In this document: piece by piece, positions 1 to 8,666 of the stretch
Numbering within the stretch: position 1 is the first letter of the stretch
Layout of the letters: each line of letters starts with the position of its first letter
From: Edwardsiella tarda ATCC 15947 = NBRC 105688
Lineage (GTDB): Bacteria; Pseudomonadota; Gammaproteobacteria; Enterobacterales; Enterobacteriaceae
Direction: 5' to 3'
Assembly: GCF_003113495.2 (NCBI RefSeq)
Contig: NZ_CP084506.1
Span: 2,418,001 to 2,482,000, forward strand
DNA: 64,000 nucleotides
Position numbers and translations under genes: made by a program
Notes under the pieces: generated by a model
Told to the model about the DNA's origin: nothing
Seen by the model: the letters and a program-made list of their open reading frames with translations, nothing else
Database searches by the model: none

Positions 1-374
1 CATTGCAGACAGAAGTAACGGTTAGGCGCTACCTGCCCCAACATCTTGCCGCTGGCGTCGATAAAGTGAGTCGGGCTGACACGCATCGCACCGGTAGTAC
101 GGTAGTTCTCCACCCCGTGGCATTGCAGGCAGCGGTTGGTGTTCTTGGTAATCTGGTAGCCGTCCACACTGTGCGGGATCATCGGCGGTTGGTTGACATA
201 GTTCAATGCCATCCGCTCCTGCTGTTTCGGCATCCTGACCTGCCCTTCGGCGGTGCCGGACACCTCCGGTGACTGGGCTAAGTCGACCGCATTGTCGACG
301 GCCGAGGCCCCCCCCGCCAACGCCAGTAACAGTACCCCCAGGGAGAACCGCTTCTTGATGACATTGCTCTTCAT
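1..374 (-). CDS. napB: NapB, diheme cytochrome c of periplasmic nitrate reductase (3' end outside window)
   Basis: Small periplasmic electron-transfer subunit that passes electrons from NapC to NapA. The reading frame starts at ATG 374, overlapping the napH stop codon by ATGA, and runs off the window edge after about 124 codons (E. coli NapB is about 149). The N-terminus is a clear Sec signal peptide (MKSNVIKKRF followed by a hydrophobic stretch ending in ASA). The first heme site, CLQCH, follows the NTNR segment. The second begins as FCLQC exactly at the edge, so its histidine is not visible. Sequence around YRTTGAMRVSPTHF matches the family closely. Last visible gene of the napFDAGHB operon; napC is expected just outside. 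Identification is secure; only the C-terminus is unseen. Confidence 0.95.
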   Translation of the reverse strand, partial: MKSNVIKKRFSLGVLLLALAGGASAVDNAVDLAQSPEVSGTAEGQVRMPKQQERMALNYVNQPPMIPHSVDGYQITKNTNRCLQCHGVENYRTTGAMRVSPTHFIDASGKMLGQVAPNRYFCLQ

Positions 375-1237
375 TGTTTATCTCCCGAACGATGAAATCG
401 TGTCTTAAATTCAAATACCTGCTCGGCACATACGTCCATGCAGCGCCCACAACTGATGCACTCTTGCTTCAGCACCAGCGGGCTGTGATTGTGATTGAGT
501 ACCGGATCGCGCAATACCTGAGGCTCCGGGCAAACATGGAAACAATCCATGCAACGGGTACAACGTTCACGCCGCGTCGCACCGATACGCAGCAGACTCT
601 TGCTGCCGATCACCCCATACAGGGCACCCAGCGGGCAGAGGTGACCACACCAGCCATGCTCGGTGACCAACAGATCGAAGAGGAAGATCGCCAGGATCAG
701 CCACAGCCCGGCGCCCGCGCCGAAGATCAGGCTACGTCCCAATAACGCGACGGGGTTAAGCCACTCCCACAGCAGCGTGCCGCTGACGGCGCTACCGACC
801 AAGATGGCCAGCAAGATGCCGTAGCGTAGCTGGCGCGATAGCGGTGCCGATTGGCGGATGGCCAGGCGGCGGCGCAACCAGGCGGCCAGATCGGTCACCG
901 GATTCAATGGGCATACCCAAGCGCAGAAGGCGCGGCTGGCGATCAGGCCATACAGCCCCAGCACCACTAACGCCCCCAGTAACGCCGTCATGGCCGGCCA
1001 ATGGCCCGCGAGCAGGCTCTCCAGCATCATCAGCGGATCACTCATCGGCAACGTATCCAGGAAGCGACTGGCGCTGTAATTGCCCTTCAGGATCCATACC
1101 CCGAACACTGGGCCGCTGAGAAACAGCGCCAACACCCCCAACTGACAGCTGCGTCGCAGCCACAGCCAACGGTGGCTACGCCACCAACCGAGACGCCGAC
1201 GCGCCTCCAGCCCCGCTTGGGCGACCGGATTCGCCAT
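371..1237 (-). CDS. napH: NapH, membrane-bound ferredoxin-type quinol dehydrogenase component
   Basis: Polytopic inner-membrane iron-sulfur protein that, with NapG, moves electrons from the quinol pool to the Nap system. About four hydrophobic segments are visible. Two CX3CP motifs (CAWVCPLNP and CGHLCPLGA) lie in the membrane half, and two 4Fe-4S motifs (CTRCMDCFHVCP and CISCGRCMDVC) near the C-terminus. Length about 288 residues is normal for NapH. Two starts are possible: GTG 1240, or ATG 1237, which overlaps the napG TGA. I chose ATG because the next residues then align with the usual MAN start. Stop overlaps napB. Likely regulated with the whole nap operon. Confidence 0.95.
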   Translation of the reverse strand: MANPVAQAGLEARRRLGWWRSHRWLWLRRSCQLGVLALFLSGPVFGVWILKGNYSASRFLDTLPMSDPLMMLESLLAGHWPAMTALLGALVVLGLYGLIASRAFCAWVCPLNPVTDLAAWLRRRLAIRQSAPLSRQLRYGILLAILVGSAVSGTLLWEWLNPVALLGRSLIFGAGAGLWLILAIFLFDLLVTEHGWCGHLCPLGALYGVIGSKSLLRIGATRRERCTRCMDCFHVCPEPQVLRDPVLNHNHSPLVLKQECISCGRCMDVCAEQVFEFKTRFHRSGDKQ

Positions 1238-1989
1238 CACTCACCTCCCTGCGGTTGACGGATCGGCAATGGCGCACTCTCTGGCACCAAGGCATGCCCC
1301 GCCTTCTGTTTCTCGACCCAGCCGAGGCGGTAGTGCCGCCCCAACTCGCCACGCGCCAGCGCCAAGGGCAGCACCTTGATCGCCGACTCCTCCAGTACGC
1401 AGGCCTGTTCACACTTGCCGCAACCGGTACAGTGATCGCTGTGGACGGTCGGTAAGAACTTGGCGTGTTTACCGGTGCGTTCGTTGCGATGCAACTCTAG
1501 GGTGATGGCCTGATCGATCGCCGGGCAGACGCGATAACAGACGTCGCAGCGCAATCCCTGCCAGTTGAGGCAGTTCTCGTGATCGAGCAACACCGCTAGC
1601 CCCATGCGGGCGTCATCGATATCGGTCAACGCCGGATCGAGCGCCCCGCTCGGGCAAGCCGCCACACAAGGGATGTCGTCACACATCTCGCACGGTGTCT
1701 GACGAGCGATGAAATAAGGGGTACCCGCCGCCGAAGGCGACAACAGCGTCGCCAACTGCAACGTGTCATACGGGCAAGCCTGGACGCACTGCCCACAGCG
1801 AATACACGCGGCCTCGAAGCGACCATCGGGCAACGCGCCGGGCGGACGTAATGCCAACCCATCCCGTGCCTGAGACTGCTTCTGTTGCAATCCCAGCAGG
1901 ATCGCTACGGCCGCCAACCCGCCCGCACCGCGAACGGCATCGCGCAAGAAGCGCCGCCGTGCCGGTCCCTTATCTCGTTGTTCCGTCAT
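1237..1989 (-). CDS. napG: NapG, periplasmic 4Fe-4S ferredoxin-type protein
   Basis: Periplasmic iron-sulfur partner of NapH in the ubiquinol-linked branch of nitrate reductase electron supply. Begins [19 protein letters not shown], whose ARRRFLRD segment is a twin-arginine (Tat) signal; a hydrophobic stretch follows. Four cysteine clusters of ferredoxin type are visible: [43 protein letters not shown] and [11 protein letters not shown]. 250 residues, slightly longer than the 231 of E. coli, mostly at the C-terminus. Twelve bases separate it from napA upstream, and its stop overlaps the napH start. Confidence 0.95.
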   Translation of the reverse strand: MTEQRDKGPARRRFLRDAVRGAGGLAAVAILLGLQQKQSQARDGLALRPPGALPDGRFEAACIRCGQCVQACPYDTLQLATLLSPSAAGTPYFIARQTPCEMCDDIPCVAACPSGALDPALTDIDDARMGLAVLLDHENCLNWQGLRCDVCYRVCPAIDQAITLELHRNERTGKHAKFLPTVHSDHCTGCGKCEQACVLEESAIKVLPLALARGELGRHYRLGWVEKQKAGHALVPESAPLPIRQPQGGE

Positions 1990-2001
1990 CGGATCTCGTC
2001 C

Positions 2002-4491
2002 TTACACCTTCTCAACCTTCACCGCGCACTTCTTAAAGTCGGTCTCTTTCGACAGCGGATCGGTCGCATCTAGCGTCAACACGTTGACCAGTTGTGCGGC
2101 ATCGAAGAATGGCATATACACCAGCCCCTGCGGGACGCGGTTACGTCCGCGCGTCTCGACAATGGAGATCATCTCGCCGCGACGTGACGACACCTTCACC
2201 TTGTCGCCTCGGCGCAAGCCGCGCGCCTTGGCATCCAGCGGATGAATAAACAGCACCGCCTCTGGGAAGGCGCGATGCAGTTCCGGCACACGGCGCGTCA
2301 TCGAGCCGGTATGCCAGTGCTCCAACACGCGGCCCGTGGAGAGCCACAGGTCATACTGCTGATCCGGCACCTCGGCGGGCGGCTCATAGGGCAGCGCAAA
2401 GATCACCGCCTTACCGTCCGGCTTGCCGTAGAAACGCACCCCTTCTCCCGCCTTAACGAACGGATCGTAGCCCTCACGGTAACGCCACAGGGTCTCCTTG
2501 CCGTCGACCACCGGCCAACGAATACCGCGCGCCTTGTGGTAGTCATCGAACGGCGCCAGGTCATGACCATGACCGCGACCAAAGCCGGCATACTCCTCGA
2601 ACAGCCCCTTCTGCACGTAGAAGCCGCAGGCGCGCGCCTCATCGTTCAGACGATCGGCCGGGATCTCATCCAGCGAATACTTGTTGACGTTACCGTTGAC
2701 GAACAGCACCTCATACAGGCTCTTGCCCTTCAATGCCGGCATCTGCGCCAACAATTCGGCTGGCCACACCTCATCGACGGTGAAACGCTTGGCGAACTCC
2801 ATCAACTGCCACAGATCCGACTTGGCCTCTCCCGGCGCCGGAACCTGCTGGTGCCAGAACTGGGTACGGCGCTCGGCATTACCGTAGGCGCCCTCTTTCT
2901 CCACCCACATGGCGGTCGGCAGGATCAGGTCGGCGGAGAGCGCGCTCACCGTCGGATAGGGGTCAGAAACCACAATGAAGTTACGCGGATCGCGCCAGCC
3001 TGGCATACGATCCGTATTGATGTTCGGACCGGCCTGCATGTTGTTGTTACACATCACCCAGTAGGCGTTAAGCTTGCCGTCTTTCAACGCACGGTCTTGC
3101 GCCACGGCGTGCAACCCAACCTTGTCCGGAATGGTTCCGGCCGGGATCTTCCAACGGGTTTCGGCGATCTGGCGATGCTTGGCGTTGGTCACCACCATGT
3201 CCGCCGGCAGACGGTGGGAGAAGGTGCCGACCTCGCGGGCGGTACCGCAGGCGGAGGGCTGGCCGGTCAACGAGAAGGGACCACAGCCCGGCTTAGAGAT
3301 CTTGCCGGTCAGAAGGTGGATGTTGTAGCACAGGTTATTTGCCCACACCCCACGGGTATGCTGGTTGAAGCCCATGGTCCAGTAGGAGACCACCTTGATG
3401 TTCGGGTCGGCATACAGCTTGGCCAACGCCAACAGTTGATCCTGCGGTACCCCGGTCATCTTGGCGGTTTTTTCCAGGGTATACTCGGCCACAAAGGCCT
3501 TGTAGTCCTCGAAGCTCATCGGCTCGGAGGCATCGCTCCCCGGGTTCTTCGCCGCCTTCTCCAGTGGATCGGTCGGACGCAGGCCGTAGCCGATGTCGGT
3601 CGCCCCTTTACGGATGTTGACGTGCTGATCGAGGAACGCCTGATCGACCGCGTTGTTCTGAATGATGTAATTGGCGATGTAGTTCAGGATCACCAGATCG
3701 GACTGCGGCGTGAAGATAATCGGGTTATCCGCCAGCTCGAAGCTACGGTGTTCGAAGGTGGAGAGTACCGCGACCTGAACCTTGTCGTTGCTCAGTCGGC
3801 GGTTGGTGATGCGCGACCACAGGATCGGGTGCATCTCCGCCATGTTGGAGCCCCACAGTACGAAGGCATCGGCCTGCTCGATATCGTCATAGCAGCCCAT
3901 CGGCTCATCCATACCGAAGGTACGCATAAAGCCGACCACCGCGGAGGCCATGCAGTGACGCGCGTTGGGATCGATATTGTTGGAGCGGAAACCCGCCTTA
4001 AACAACTTGGCGGCCGCATAGCCTTCCCACACCGTCCACTGACCGGATCCGAACATGCCGATGGCACTCGGCCCCTTCTCCTTCAGCGCACCCTTGAACT
4101 TGTCGCTCATCACATCGAAGGCTTGATCCCAGCTGACCGGGGTAAACTCGCCCTCTTTGTCGTACTGCCCATTCTTCATGCGCAGTAACGGTTGGGTCAG
4201 ACGATCTTTACCGTACATGATCTTGGGCAGGAAATAGCCCTTAATGCAGTTCAGCCCCCGGTTGACCGGGGCATCCGGGTCACCCTGGGAGGCCACCACT
4301 CGGCCATTCTGTGTGCCGACCAGTACACCGCATCCGGTACCGCAGAAGCGACACGGGGCTTTTTCCCACGTGATCGTATCCGCTGCATCTCCCGTCACCG
4401 CGCTGGCCACGGTCGGAATGGTCAGCCCCGCCGCTGCGGCAGCGGCAGCGACGGCGTTGGCTTTCATGAAGTCTCGACGACTGAGTTTCAT
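2002..4491 (-). CDS. napA: NapA, catalytic subunit of periplasmic nitrate reductase
   Basis: Molybdenum bis-MGD enzyme that reduces nitrate to nitrite in the periplasm. The N-terminus [13 protein letters not shown] carries the Tat motif SRRDFMK followed by an alanine-rich h-region, as needed for export of a folded cofactor protein. The N-terminal 4Fe-4S cluster is ligated by Cys47, Cys50, Cys54 and Cys82. Cys180 in [10 protein letters not shown] is the expected molybdenum ligand. 829 residues, the usual length. ATG 4491 overlaps the stop of napD (ATGA), so it is translationally coupled to its Tat chaperone. A long open frame on the opposite strand here is only a shadow of this gene. Confidence 0.98.
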   Translation of the reverse strand: MKLSRRDFMKANAVAAAAAAAGLTIPTVASAVTGDAADTITWEKAPCRFCGTGCGVLVGTQNGRVVASQGDPDAPVNRGLNCIKGYFLPKIMYGKDRLTQPLLRMKNGQYDKEGEFTPVSWDQAFDVMSDKFKGALKEKGPSAIGMFGSGQWTVWEGYAAAKLFKAGFRSNNIDPNARHCMASAVVGFMRTFGMDEPMGCYDDIEQADAFVLWGSNMAEMHPILWSRITNRRLSNDKVQVAVLSTFEHRSFELADNPIIFTPQSDLVILNYIANYIIQNNAVDQAFLDQHVNIRKGATDIGYGLRPTDPLEKAAKNPGSDASEPMSFEDYKAFVAEYTLEKTAKMTGVPQDQLLALAKLYADPNIKVVSYWTMGFNQHTRGVWANNLCYNIHLLTGKISKPGCGPFSLTGQPSACGTAREVGTFSHRLPADMVVTNAKHRQIAETRWKIPAGTIPDKVGLHAVAQDRALKDGKLNAYWVMCNNNMQAGPNINTDRMPGWRDPRNFIVVSDPYPTVSALSADLILPTAMWVEKEGAYGNAERRTQFWHQQVPAPGEAKSDLWQLMEFAKRFTVDEVWPAELLAQMPALKGKSLYEVLFVNGNVNKYSLDEIPADRLNDEARACGFYVQKGLFEEYAGFGRGHGHDLAPFDDYHKARGIRWPVVDGKETLWRYREGYDPFVKAGEGVRFYGKPDGKAVIFALPYEPPAEVPDQQYDLWLSTGRVLEHWHTGSMTRRVPELHRAFPEAVLFIHPLDAKARGLRRGDKVKVSSRRGEMISIVETRGRNRVPQGLVYMPFFDAAQLVNVLTLDATDPLSKETDFKKCAVKVEKV

Positions 4492-4754
4492 GGCGTATCC
4501 TCACCTTGCTCATCCTGCTGGTGATAAACCAGCGACACCGCCAGCACGCCTGCCACATTGCGCACTGACTCAATTCGATCCAGCAGCGTGCCTGAATCCT
4601 CGCTTTGCATGACAACCACAAGCTTGCCCTGCTGCGGCTCACTGGCCGCGACTTCGGTACCGTCCATGGCGGATAACTGTTGCGCCACGTCCGTCACTGC
4701 CTGCGGGCGGGCCTGAACCACCAGCCCGCAGACGTGCCATATCTCTCTGCTCAT
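4488..4754 (-). CDS. napD: NapD, Tat proofreading chaperone for NapA
   Basis: Cytoplasmic chaperone that binds the NapA twin-arginine signal peptide and delays export until the molybdenum cofactor is inserted. 88 residues, same length as E. coli NapD. The conserved core [18 protein letters not shown] near residues 62-80 is family diagnostic. It starts at ATG 4754, sharing bases with the napF stop (TAATG), and its own stop overlaps napA, which keeps the three products in step. Confidence 0.95.
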   Translation of the reverse strand: MSREIWHVCGLVVQARPQAVTDVAQQLSAMDGTEVAASEPQQGKLVVVMQSEDSGTLLDRIESVRNVAGVLAVSLVYHQQDEQGEDTP

Positions 4755-5263
4755 TACGCTTCCTTAACTTCGCTGGGGGTGGCGCTCTCTACCATCCGCA
4801 GCGCATCAACCGGACAGGCGGCGATACAGGCGCCACAACCACTACAGCGCTCGGGGGCCAGACGCAACGCCGCGACACTCCCCGGGCGAGGGATGAAGAT
4901 AATCGCCCGCGGTTCGCAGCCATCCTGACAACTGCGGCACTCAATACTGCGCTGCGCCAAGCAATGCGCCTGGATCTCAACATGTAACCGCCAAGGACGC
5001 TGATCGGCGGGGTGAAACAGCGGCTGCGGACAGGCGTCGGCGCAACGCCGACAGAACGTGCACTCGGCACGGGAAAAATCGAGGGTAGGAAAGCCGCCTT
5101 GGCCGACGACCAACACCCCGCTCTCACACTGGGTGATGCAGGCATGGCAACGGCTACAACCGGCCACAAAGGCCGATTCCTCTAGCGCCCAAGGCGGGCG
5201 GCGCTCCGCCACGGCATGACGCCAATGGCCACGCAATAAATGGCGTCGGGACAGAGTAGTCAT
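4754..5263 (-). CDS. napF: NapF, cytoplasmic iron-sulfur protein of the Nap system
   Basis: Cytoplasmic ferredoxin-type protein known to interact with NapA and thought to help its maturation. Four cysteine clusters are visible: CSRCHACITQC, CTFCRRCADACP, CRSCQDGCEP and CSGCGACIAACP. I chose ATG 5263 (MTTLSRRHLLRGHW), because a good AGGAG ribosome site lies 7 bases upstream and the product (169 residues) then aligns with the family start; an upstream ATG at 5281 would add six residues. First gene of napFDAGHB, divergent from narQ across a 393-base control region. Confidence 0.93.
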   Translation of the reverse strand: MTTLSRRHLLRGHWRHAVAERRPPWALEESAFVAGCSRCHACITQCESGVLVVGQGGFPTLDFSRAECTFCRRCADACPQPLFHPADQRPWRLHVEIQAHCLAQRSIECRSCQDGCEPRAIIFIPRPGSVAALRLAPERCSGCGACIAACPVDALRMVESATPSEVKEA

Positions 5264-5458
5264 CGAACGCTCCTGTGACATCGCTCATCCATCGGGTCAA
5301 AAAGGGCGCGCTCGGCGCCAACATCGCTCATACAACGTTGCGCTCGCGGCCTACGATCGTATCCTCAGAGGCACGCGACGACGCATGACATGCATGCGAC
5401 AGGAACAACGTCTAGCCTTCACCACAGCATTTATGTTGTTATTGTGCTTATGGCGTCG

Positions 5459-5530
5459 AGTATCCGGTTTCTATTACTGCTGATAATTCCTCTTTAGAGT
5501 TAAATAGGGGGGATAATTGCGCGGGATCAA
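5459..5530 (-). promoter_or_regulatory. Candidate nap promoter with NarP/NarL and FNR-like sites
   Basis: Between napF and narQ, 5487-5502 reads TTCCTCT-TT-AGAGTTA, an inverted heptamer pair with 2-base spacing; each half matches the NarL/NarP heptamer (TACYYMT) at 6 of 7 positions. At 5517-5530, TTGCG-CGGG-ATCAA resembles an FNR box with one perfect and one weak half. Reading toward napF, GATACT at 5464-5459 is a possible -10, which would place the heptamer pair near -43 and the FNR-like site near -72. E. coli napF has its NarP and FNR sites in the same order but closer together. Start site and protein binding are inferred, not shown. The rest of 5264-5656 shows nothing else I can name. Confidence 0.45.
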
Positions 5531-5656
5531 ACCTTTCCGCTCACTTTCACGCATTGTGTCCGCTGTTGCGCTGAATTTCGCTATTTATACAGTTATATAA
5601 CGCATGGCGTCTCCCCACGATCGGCGCTGCGCCATGTCTCACTTAGGAAAGCTGAT

Positions 5657-7357
5657 GTGTTGGTAAAACGTTCCGTGACCAGTACCCTGGCGCGCGCCTT
5701 GATCGCCATGGTGATCCTCTCCGTGCTGTCGACGGGCATCGCCTTGTTAACCGTCGCCAGCAGCATCAATGATGCCGAGGCGGTGAACATCGCTGGCTCG
5801 CTACGTATGCAAAGCTATCGTCTGGCCTACGATCTCACCAACCAACCGCAGGATGTGGCGCGTCACCTCGAAGAGTACAACCAGTCATTGCACGCCTCCG
5901 CGCTGCAAAAACTGACCCGCTTCTATGTGCCTGGCTCGGTGCAACGCGAGTACGCCCAACTGCTCACCACCTGGCAAGGGTTAGAGATCCAACTCCGCCA
6001 GGGACATAGCCAAGCCTTCCTACATGGCGTGGCCCATTACGTCGATCAGATCGATCACTTTGTCCTGGTGCTACAGCGCCATGCCGAGCAAAAAATGGAA
6101 CAGGTGGTGCTGATCAGCCTGATCGGCCTGCTGGCGCTGCTCGGCTTAGTGTGGTTCGCCATCCGCACCATTCGGCGCGAAGTGGTGGCGCCGCTCAACA
6201 AGCTGGTCAACGCCAGCGTCCGCATGCAGCGGGGTCACTTCACGCCGCTGCCGCTGGACGTCAACTTACCCAACGAGATGGGCGTCCTGTCGAAGGCCTT
6301 CGTACGCATGTCGGGCGAGTTGGAGAAGCTGTACCGTTCACTCGAAGATAAGGTCCGTGAGAAGACCGAGAGCCTGACCCAAGCCAACCGTACCCTCGGC
6401 GTGCTGTTCGAAGCTTCACAGGCGCTGACCGTGAGTCAGATCACCCAGCCCAGCTTCGAACAGGTCCTGGAGATCGTGCGCAGCAGCGAGGGGCTCGACT
6501 TCTTACAACTCGAGGTGGTGGACAGTGGTCAGGGGCGCTGGCTGCTCGCCAGCGGCGAGGTGAGGCCCAATGAGGCGAGTGAGACGCTGCCGCTGATGCT
6601 GGATGGACATCCGCTCGGTATGTTGCGTTGGCCGGCGCATCAGGCTCCCCAACGCCAGTTGATGCAAAACGTCGCCAATATGCTCAGCCGTGGCGTCTAC
6701 TTCAACCGCGCTCAGAAGCAGCAGGTGCAATTACTGCTGATGGAGGAGCGTGCCACCATCGCTCGCGAGCTGCACGACTCGCTCGCTCAGGCGCTGGCCT
6801 TCCTGCGCATTCAGATTACCTTGCTACGCCGGGCGACTGAGGCCGAAAACCATCAGGCTCAAGCGATCATTCAAGACTTCGATCGGGCCCTCAGCGACGC
6901 CTACCGCCAGCTCCGCGAGCTACTGGCCACCTTCCGCCTAACGATCGAGGAGGCCGATCTGCGCGAGGCGTTGCAACAGCTATTGGCCCCGCTAAAATTG
7001 CAGACGACGGCAAAGATCACGCTACACTGCACGTTGTCTTCCCAATTACTCAATGCGCAACAACAGGTTCATGTGCTACAGATCGTCCGGGAGGCCACGC
7101 TTAACGCCATCAAGCATGCTCAGGCACAACACATTAGCGTGAACTGCCACGGGCGCGCCGATGGCATCAGCGTCATCAGCATCACCGATGATGGCGTCGG
7201 GTTACCCAGTAGCGAAGAGCCGCCGGGTCACTACGGTTTGACCATCATGGCCGAGCGCGCCGCCCGCCTGGATGGCGAATTACACCTTACCCCAGGGCCG
7301 ACGGGAGGGACGCGTGTTACGCTAACGTTTCGCCCCACATCCGGCGATGGGATCTGA
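5657..7357 (+). CDS. narQ: NarQ, nitrate/nitrite sensor histidine kinase
   Basis: Inner-membrane sensor that detects periplasmic nitrate and nitrite and phosphorylates NarP/NarL. The N-terminus has a membrane segment followed by the P-box (NIAGSLRMQSYRLAYDL, about residues 44-60), which binds nitrate. A second membrane segment lies near residues 150-170, then a HAMP linker, a cysteine-poor central region, and a HisKA_3 dimerisation domain with His373 in ARELHDSLAQ. The HATPase domain contains DDGVG and GHYGL. 566 residues match the family length. Start is GTG 5657 (or TTG 5660), six bases after AGGAAA; no in-frame ATG fits. It is followed after 54 bases by narP, whereas in E. coli the two genes lie far apart. 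Confidence 0.96.
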   Translation: MLVKRSVTSTLARALIAMVILSVLSTGIALLTVASSINDAEAVNIAGSLRMQSYRLAYDLTNQPQDVARHLEEYNQSLHASALQKLTRFYVPGSVQREYAQLLTTWQGLEIQLRQGHSQAFLHGVAHYVDQIDHFVLVLQRHAEQKMEQVVLISLIGLLALLGLVWFAIRTIRREVVAPLNKLVNASVRMQRGHFTPLPLDVNLPNEMGVLSKAFVRMSGELEKLYRSLEDKVREKTESLTQANRTLGVLFEASQALTVSQITQPSFEQVLEIVRSSEGLDFLQLEVVDSGQGRWLLASGEVRPNEASETLPLMLDGHPLGMLRWPAHQAPQRQLMQNVANMLSRGVYFNRAQKQQVQLLLMEERATIARELHDSLAQALAFLRIQITLLRRATEAENHQAQAIIQDFDRALSDAYRQLRELLATFRLTIEEADLREALQQLLAPLKLQTTAKITLHCTLSSQLLNAQQQVHVLQIVREATLNAIKHAQAQHISVNCHGRADGISVISITDDGVGLPSSEEPPGHYGLTIMAERAARLDGELHLTPGPTGGTRVTLTFRPTSGDGI

Positions 7358-7411
7358 TTTATAATAATAACGCTGGGTGGTGATACACCGCCCTCCTTCA
7401 GGGAGCTTGTC

Positions 7412-8059
7412 ATGGAAAACCCAACTTCAACTACCGCCGGCTTTCGTGTCATGATCGTCGATGATCACCCACTGATGCGCCGTGGCATACGCCAACTGCT
7501 CGAGTTGGATCCCCTCTTCGACGTGGCGGCGGAGGCCAGTAGCGGCAGCGAGGCCATCGCCTTGGCCGAACGCATTCAACCGGATCTGATCCTGTTAGAT
7601 CTCAATATGAAGGGGCTATCGGGACTGGATACACTCAAGGCGTTGCGTAACGAAGGGGTCGATGCACGCATCATCATCCTCACCGTCTCCGACGCACGCA
7701 GCGATGTGTATGCCCTGGTCGATGCCGGAGCGGATGGCTACCTGCTGAAGGATAGCGAGCCCGAGACACTGCTGGCACAGATCCACCAGGCGGCGGAAGG
7801 ACACAATGTATTTAGCGAGGCGGTCTTGAACTACCTGGGTACGCGCAGCGAGATCGCCGATCCACTGGCCGATCTCACCGAACGCGAGTTGGACGTCCTG
7901 CAAGAGGTGGCGCGCGGCATGTCCAACAAGCAGATCGCCGCGCAACTACATATCTCGGAAGAGACCGTTAAGGTGCACATCCGTAATCTGCTGCGTAAGC
8001 TGAATGTCCGCTCACGCGTCGCCGCGACGGTACTCTACCTGGAGTACAAAAACCAATAA
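7412..8059 (+). CDS. narP: NarP, nitrate/nitrite response regulator
   Basis: Cytoplasmic DNA-binding response regulator that activates nap and related anaerobic genes after phosphorylation by NarQ. Receiver domain at about residues 10-125 with the phospho-acceptor Asp63 in LLDLNMKGLSG and acidic pair Asp17-Asp18. LuxR-type helix-turn-helix at about 150-205 (LTERELDVLQEVARGMSNKQ, then ISEETVKVHIRNLLRKL). 215 residues, as in E. coli. The sequence is closer to NarP than to NarL (PLMRRGIRQLLELDP at the N-terminus). A GGGAGC ribosome site precedes ATG 7412. Probably co-transcribed with narQ. Confidence 0.95.
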   Translation: MENPTSTTAGFRVMIVDDHPLMRRGIRQLLELDPLFDVAAEASSGSEAIALAERIQPDLILLDLNMKGLSGLDTLKALRNEGVDARIIILTVSDARSDVYALVDAGADGYLLKDSEPETLLAQIHQAAEGHNVFSEAVLNYLGTRSEIADPLADLTERELDVLQEVARGMSNKQIAAQLHISEETVKVHIRNLLRKLNVRSRVAATVLYLEYKNQ

Positions 8060-8067
8060 CGCATGGG

Positions 8068-8090
8068 GCGAGGCGGAAACGGCGCCTCGC
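8068..8090. terminator. GC-rich hairpin between convergent narP and winged-helix gene
   Basis: GCGAGGCG (8068-8075) and CGCCTCGC (8083-8090) form an 8-bp perfect stem with a 7-base loop, placed between the narP stop and the stop of the opposing gene. There is no T-run on either side, so it is at best a non-canonical bidirectional terminator. Confidence 0.4.
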
Positions 8091-8093
8091 GAC

Positions 8094-8381
8094 TTATGCC
8101 GCCTCCGTGAGGCTAACACGCAACGCCTCGGCGTGCTGCGCCACCCAGGCCGCATCAAGCGGCCCCCAATCCGTCAGCATGTAGTAGCCATCGTTATGAC
8201 GCACCCCCTGCTCGACGAAACGCAGCGTAACCCCCAGCCCGGGTAAGGCCTTGAGCACATCCTGTAATGTGCGGCGCGGCCAGCCGGTGCACTGCATGAG
8301 GCGTGGTACATTCGGCTTCTCTTCATGGGTCAATAGCCAGCATAGATACAAGCGGCGGGCAAATACCGGATTGATCTCCAT
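8094..8381 (-). CDS. Small winged-helix DNA-binding protein (HTH_43-like)
   Basis: A 95-residue protein beginning MEINPVFARRLYLCWLLTHE. The open frame extends farther upstream, but ATG 8381 is preceded by a strong AAGGAG site and the extra upstream residues are a low-complexity lysine product of a T-rich stretch. Residues about 20-60 (PNVPRLMQCTGWPRRTLQDV) look like a helix-turn-helix, followed by a beta-rich wing region with GVRHNDGYYMLTDWGPLD. It resembles the short winged-helix proteins of Pfam HTH_43/COG3888, recalled from memory. Function unknown; likely a transcription regulator. It is convergent with narP and divergent from acrD, so acrD control is possible but not shown. Confidence 0.75.
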   Translation of the reverse strand: MEINPVFARRLYLCWLLTHEEKPNVPRLMQCTGWPRRTLQDVLKALPGLGVTLRFVEQGVRHNDGYYMLTDWGPLDAAWVAQHAEALRVSLTEAA

Positions 8382-8465
8382 TCCCTCTCCTTCTGACTCC
8401 CTGGATGCGATAACGCCTAGTATTGCACAATTTTTCCGCAAAACCCGGCAAAATCGACATGTGCC

Positions 8466-8486
8466 AGCGCCGTACTGGCGCTTTTT
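8466..8486 (+). terminator. Intrinsic terminator-like hairpin upstream of acrD
   Basis: AGCGCC (8466-8471), loop GTACT, GGCGCT (8477-8482), then a T-run to 8486: a compact terminator reading on the plus strand. No gene ends here on this strand, since narP stops 400 bases earlier. It could end read-through, act as an attenuator in a long acrD leader, or end a short unannotated RNA. Confidence 0.5.
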
Positions 8487-8522
8487 CGACCACTCATCGC
8501 TCAGCCATGCGCCAACGCACGA

Positions 8523-8559
8523 TTTTTTACGTTTTTTCCATTTTTTCTCCACTTTTTTT
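8523..8559 (+). promoter_or_regulatory. Phased T-tracts with a BaeR-like box upstream of acrD
   Basis: Four runs of six or seven T start at 8523, 8532, 8541 and 8553, roughly one helical turn apart, which predicts bent DNA. Within them 8542-8559 reads TTTTTCTCCACTTTTTTT; its first ten bases are identical to the E. coli BaeR box (TTTTTCTCCATDATTGGC), about 13 of 18 overall. acrD is a known BaeR target in E. coli and Salmonella. Binding is an inference. No other element was recognised in 8382-8666 beyond the hairpin at 8466. Confidence 0.4.
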
Positions 8560-8666
8560 CCCATGACACAGGATACAGTGCAGCATCATCATCGGCGTGC
8601 TCGTGCGTAACCCGCACCACGAGTAACCACCTCCCTCGGTTGTCAGAATTAGCAGGATGGCTACTC

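Noticed and set aside
22..450. 142-residue minus-strand open frame spanning the napB start
   Set aside because: napB in the neighbouring frame has a signal peptide and heme motifs; this frame reads an arginine/glycine-rich shadow.
2242..4188. A 648-residue open frame antisense to napA
   Set aside because: Lies wholly inside napA, has no ribosome site, no family resemblance and a shadow-like His/Arg/Gly composition; napA is certain.
8382..8564. Longer N-terminus for the winged-helix protein
   Set aside because: The extension is a lysine-rich translation of T-tracts on the other strand; a strong ribosome site supports ATG 8381.
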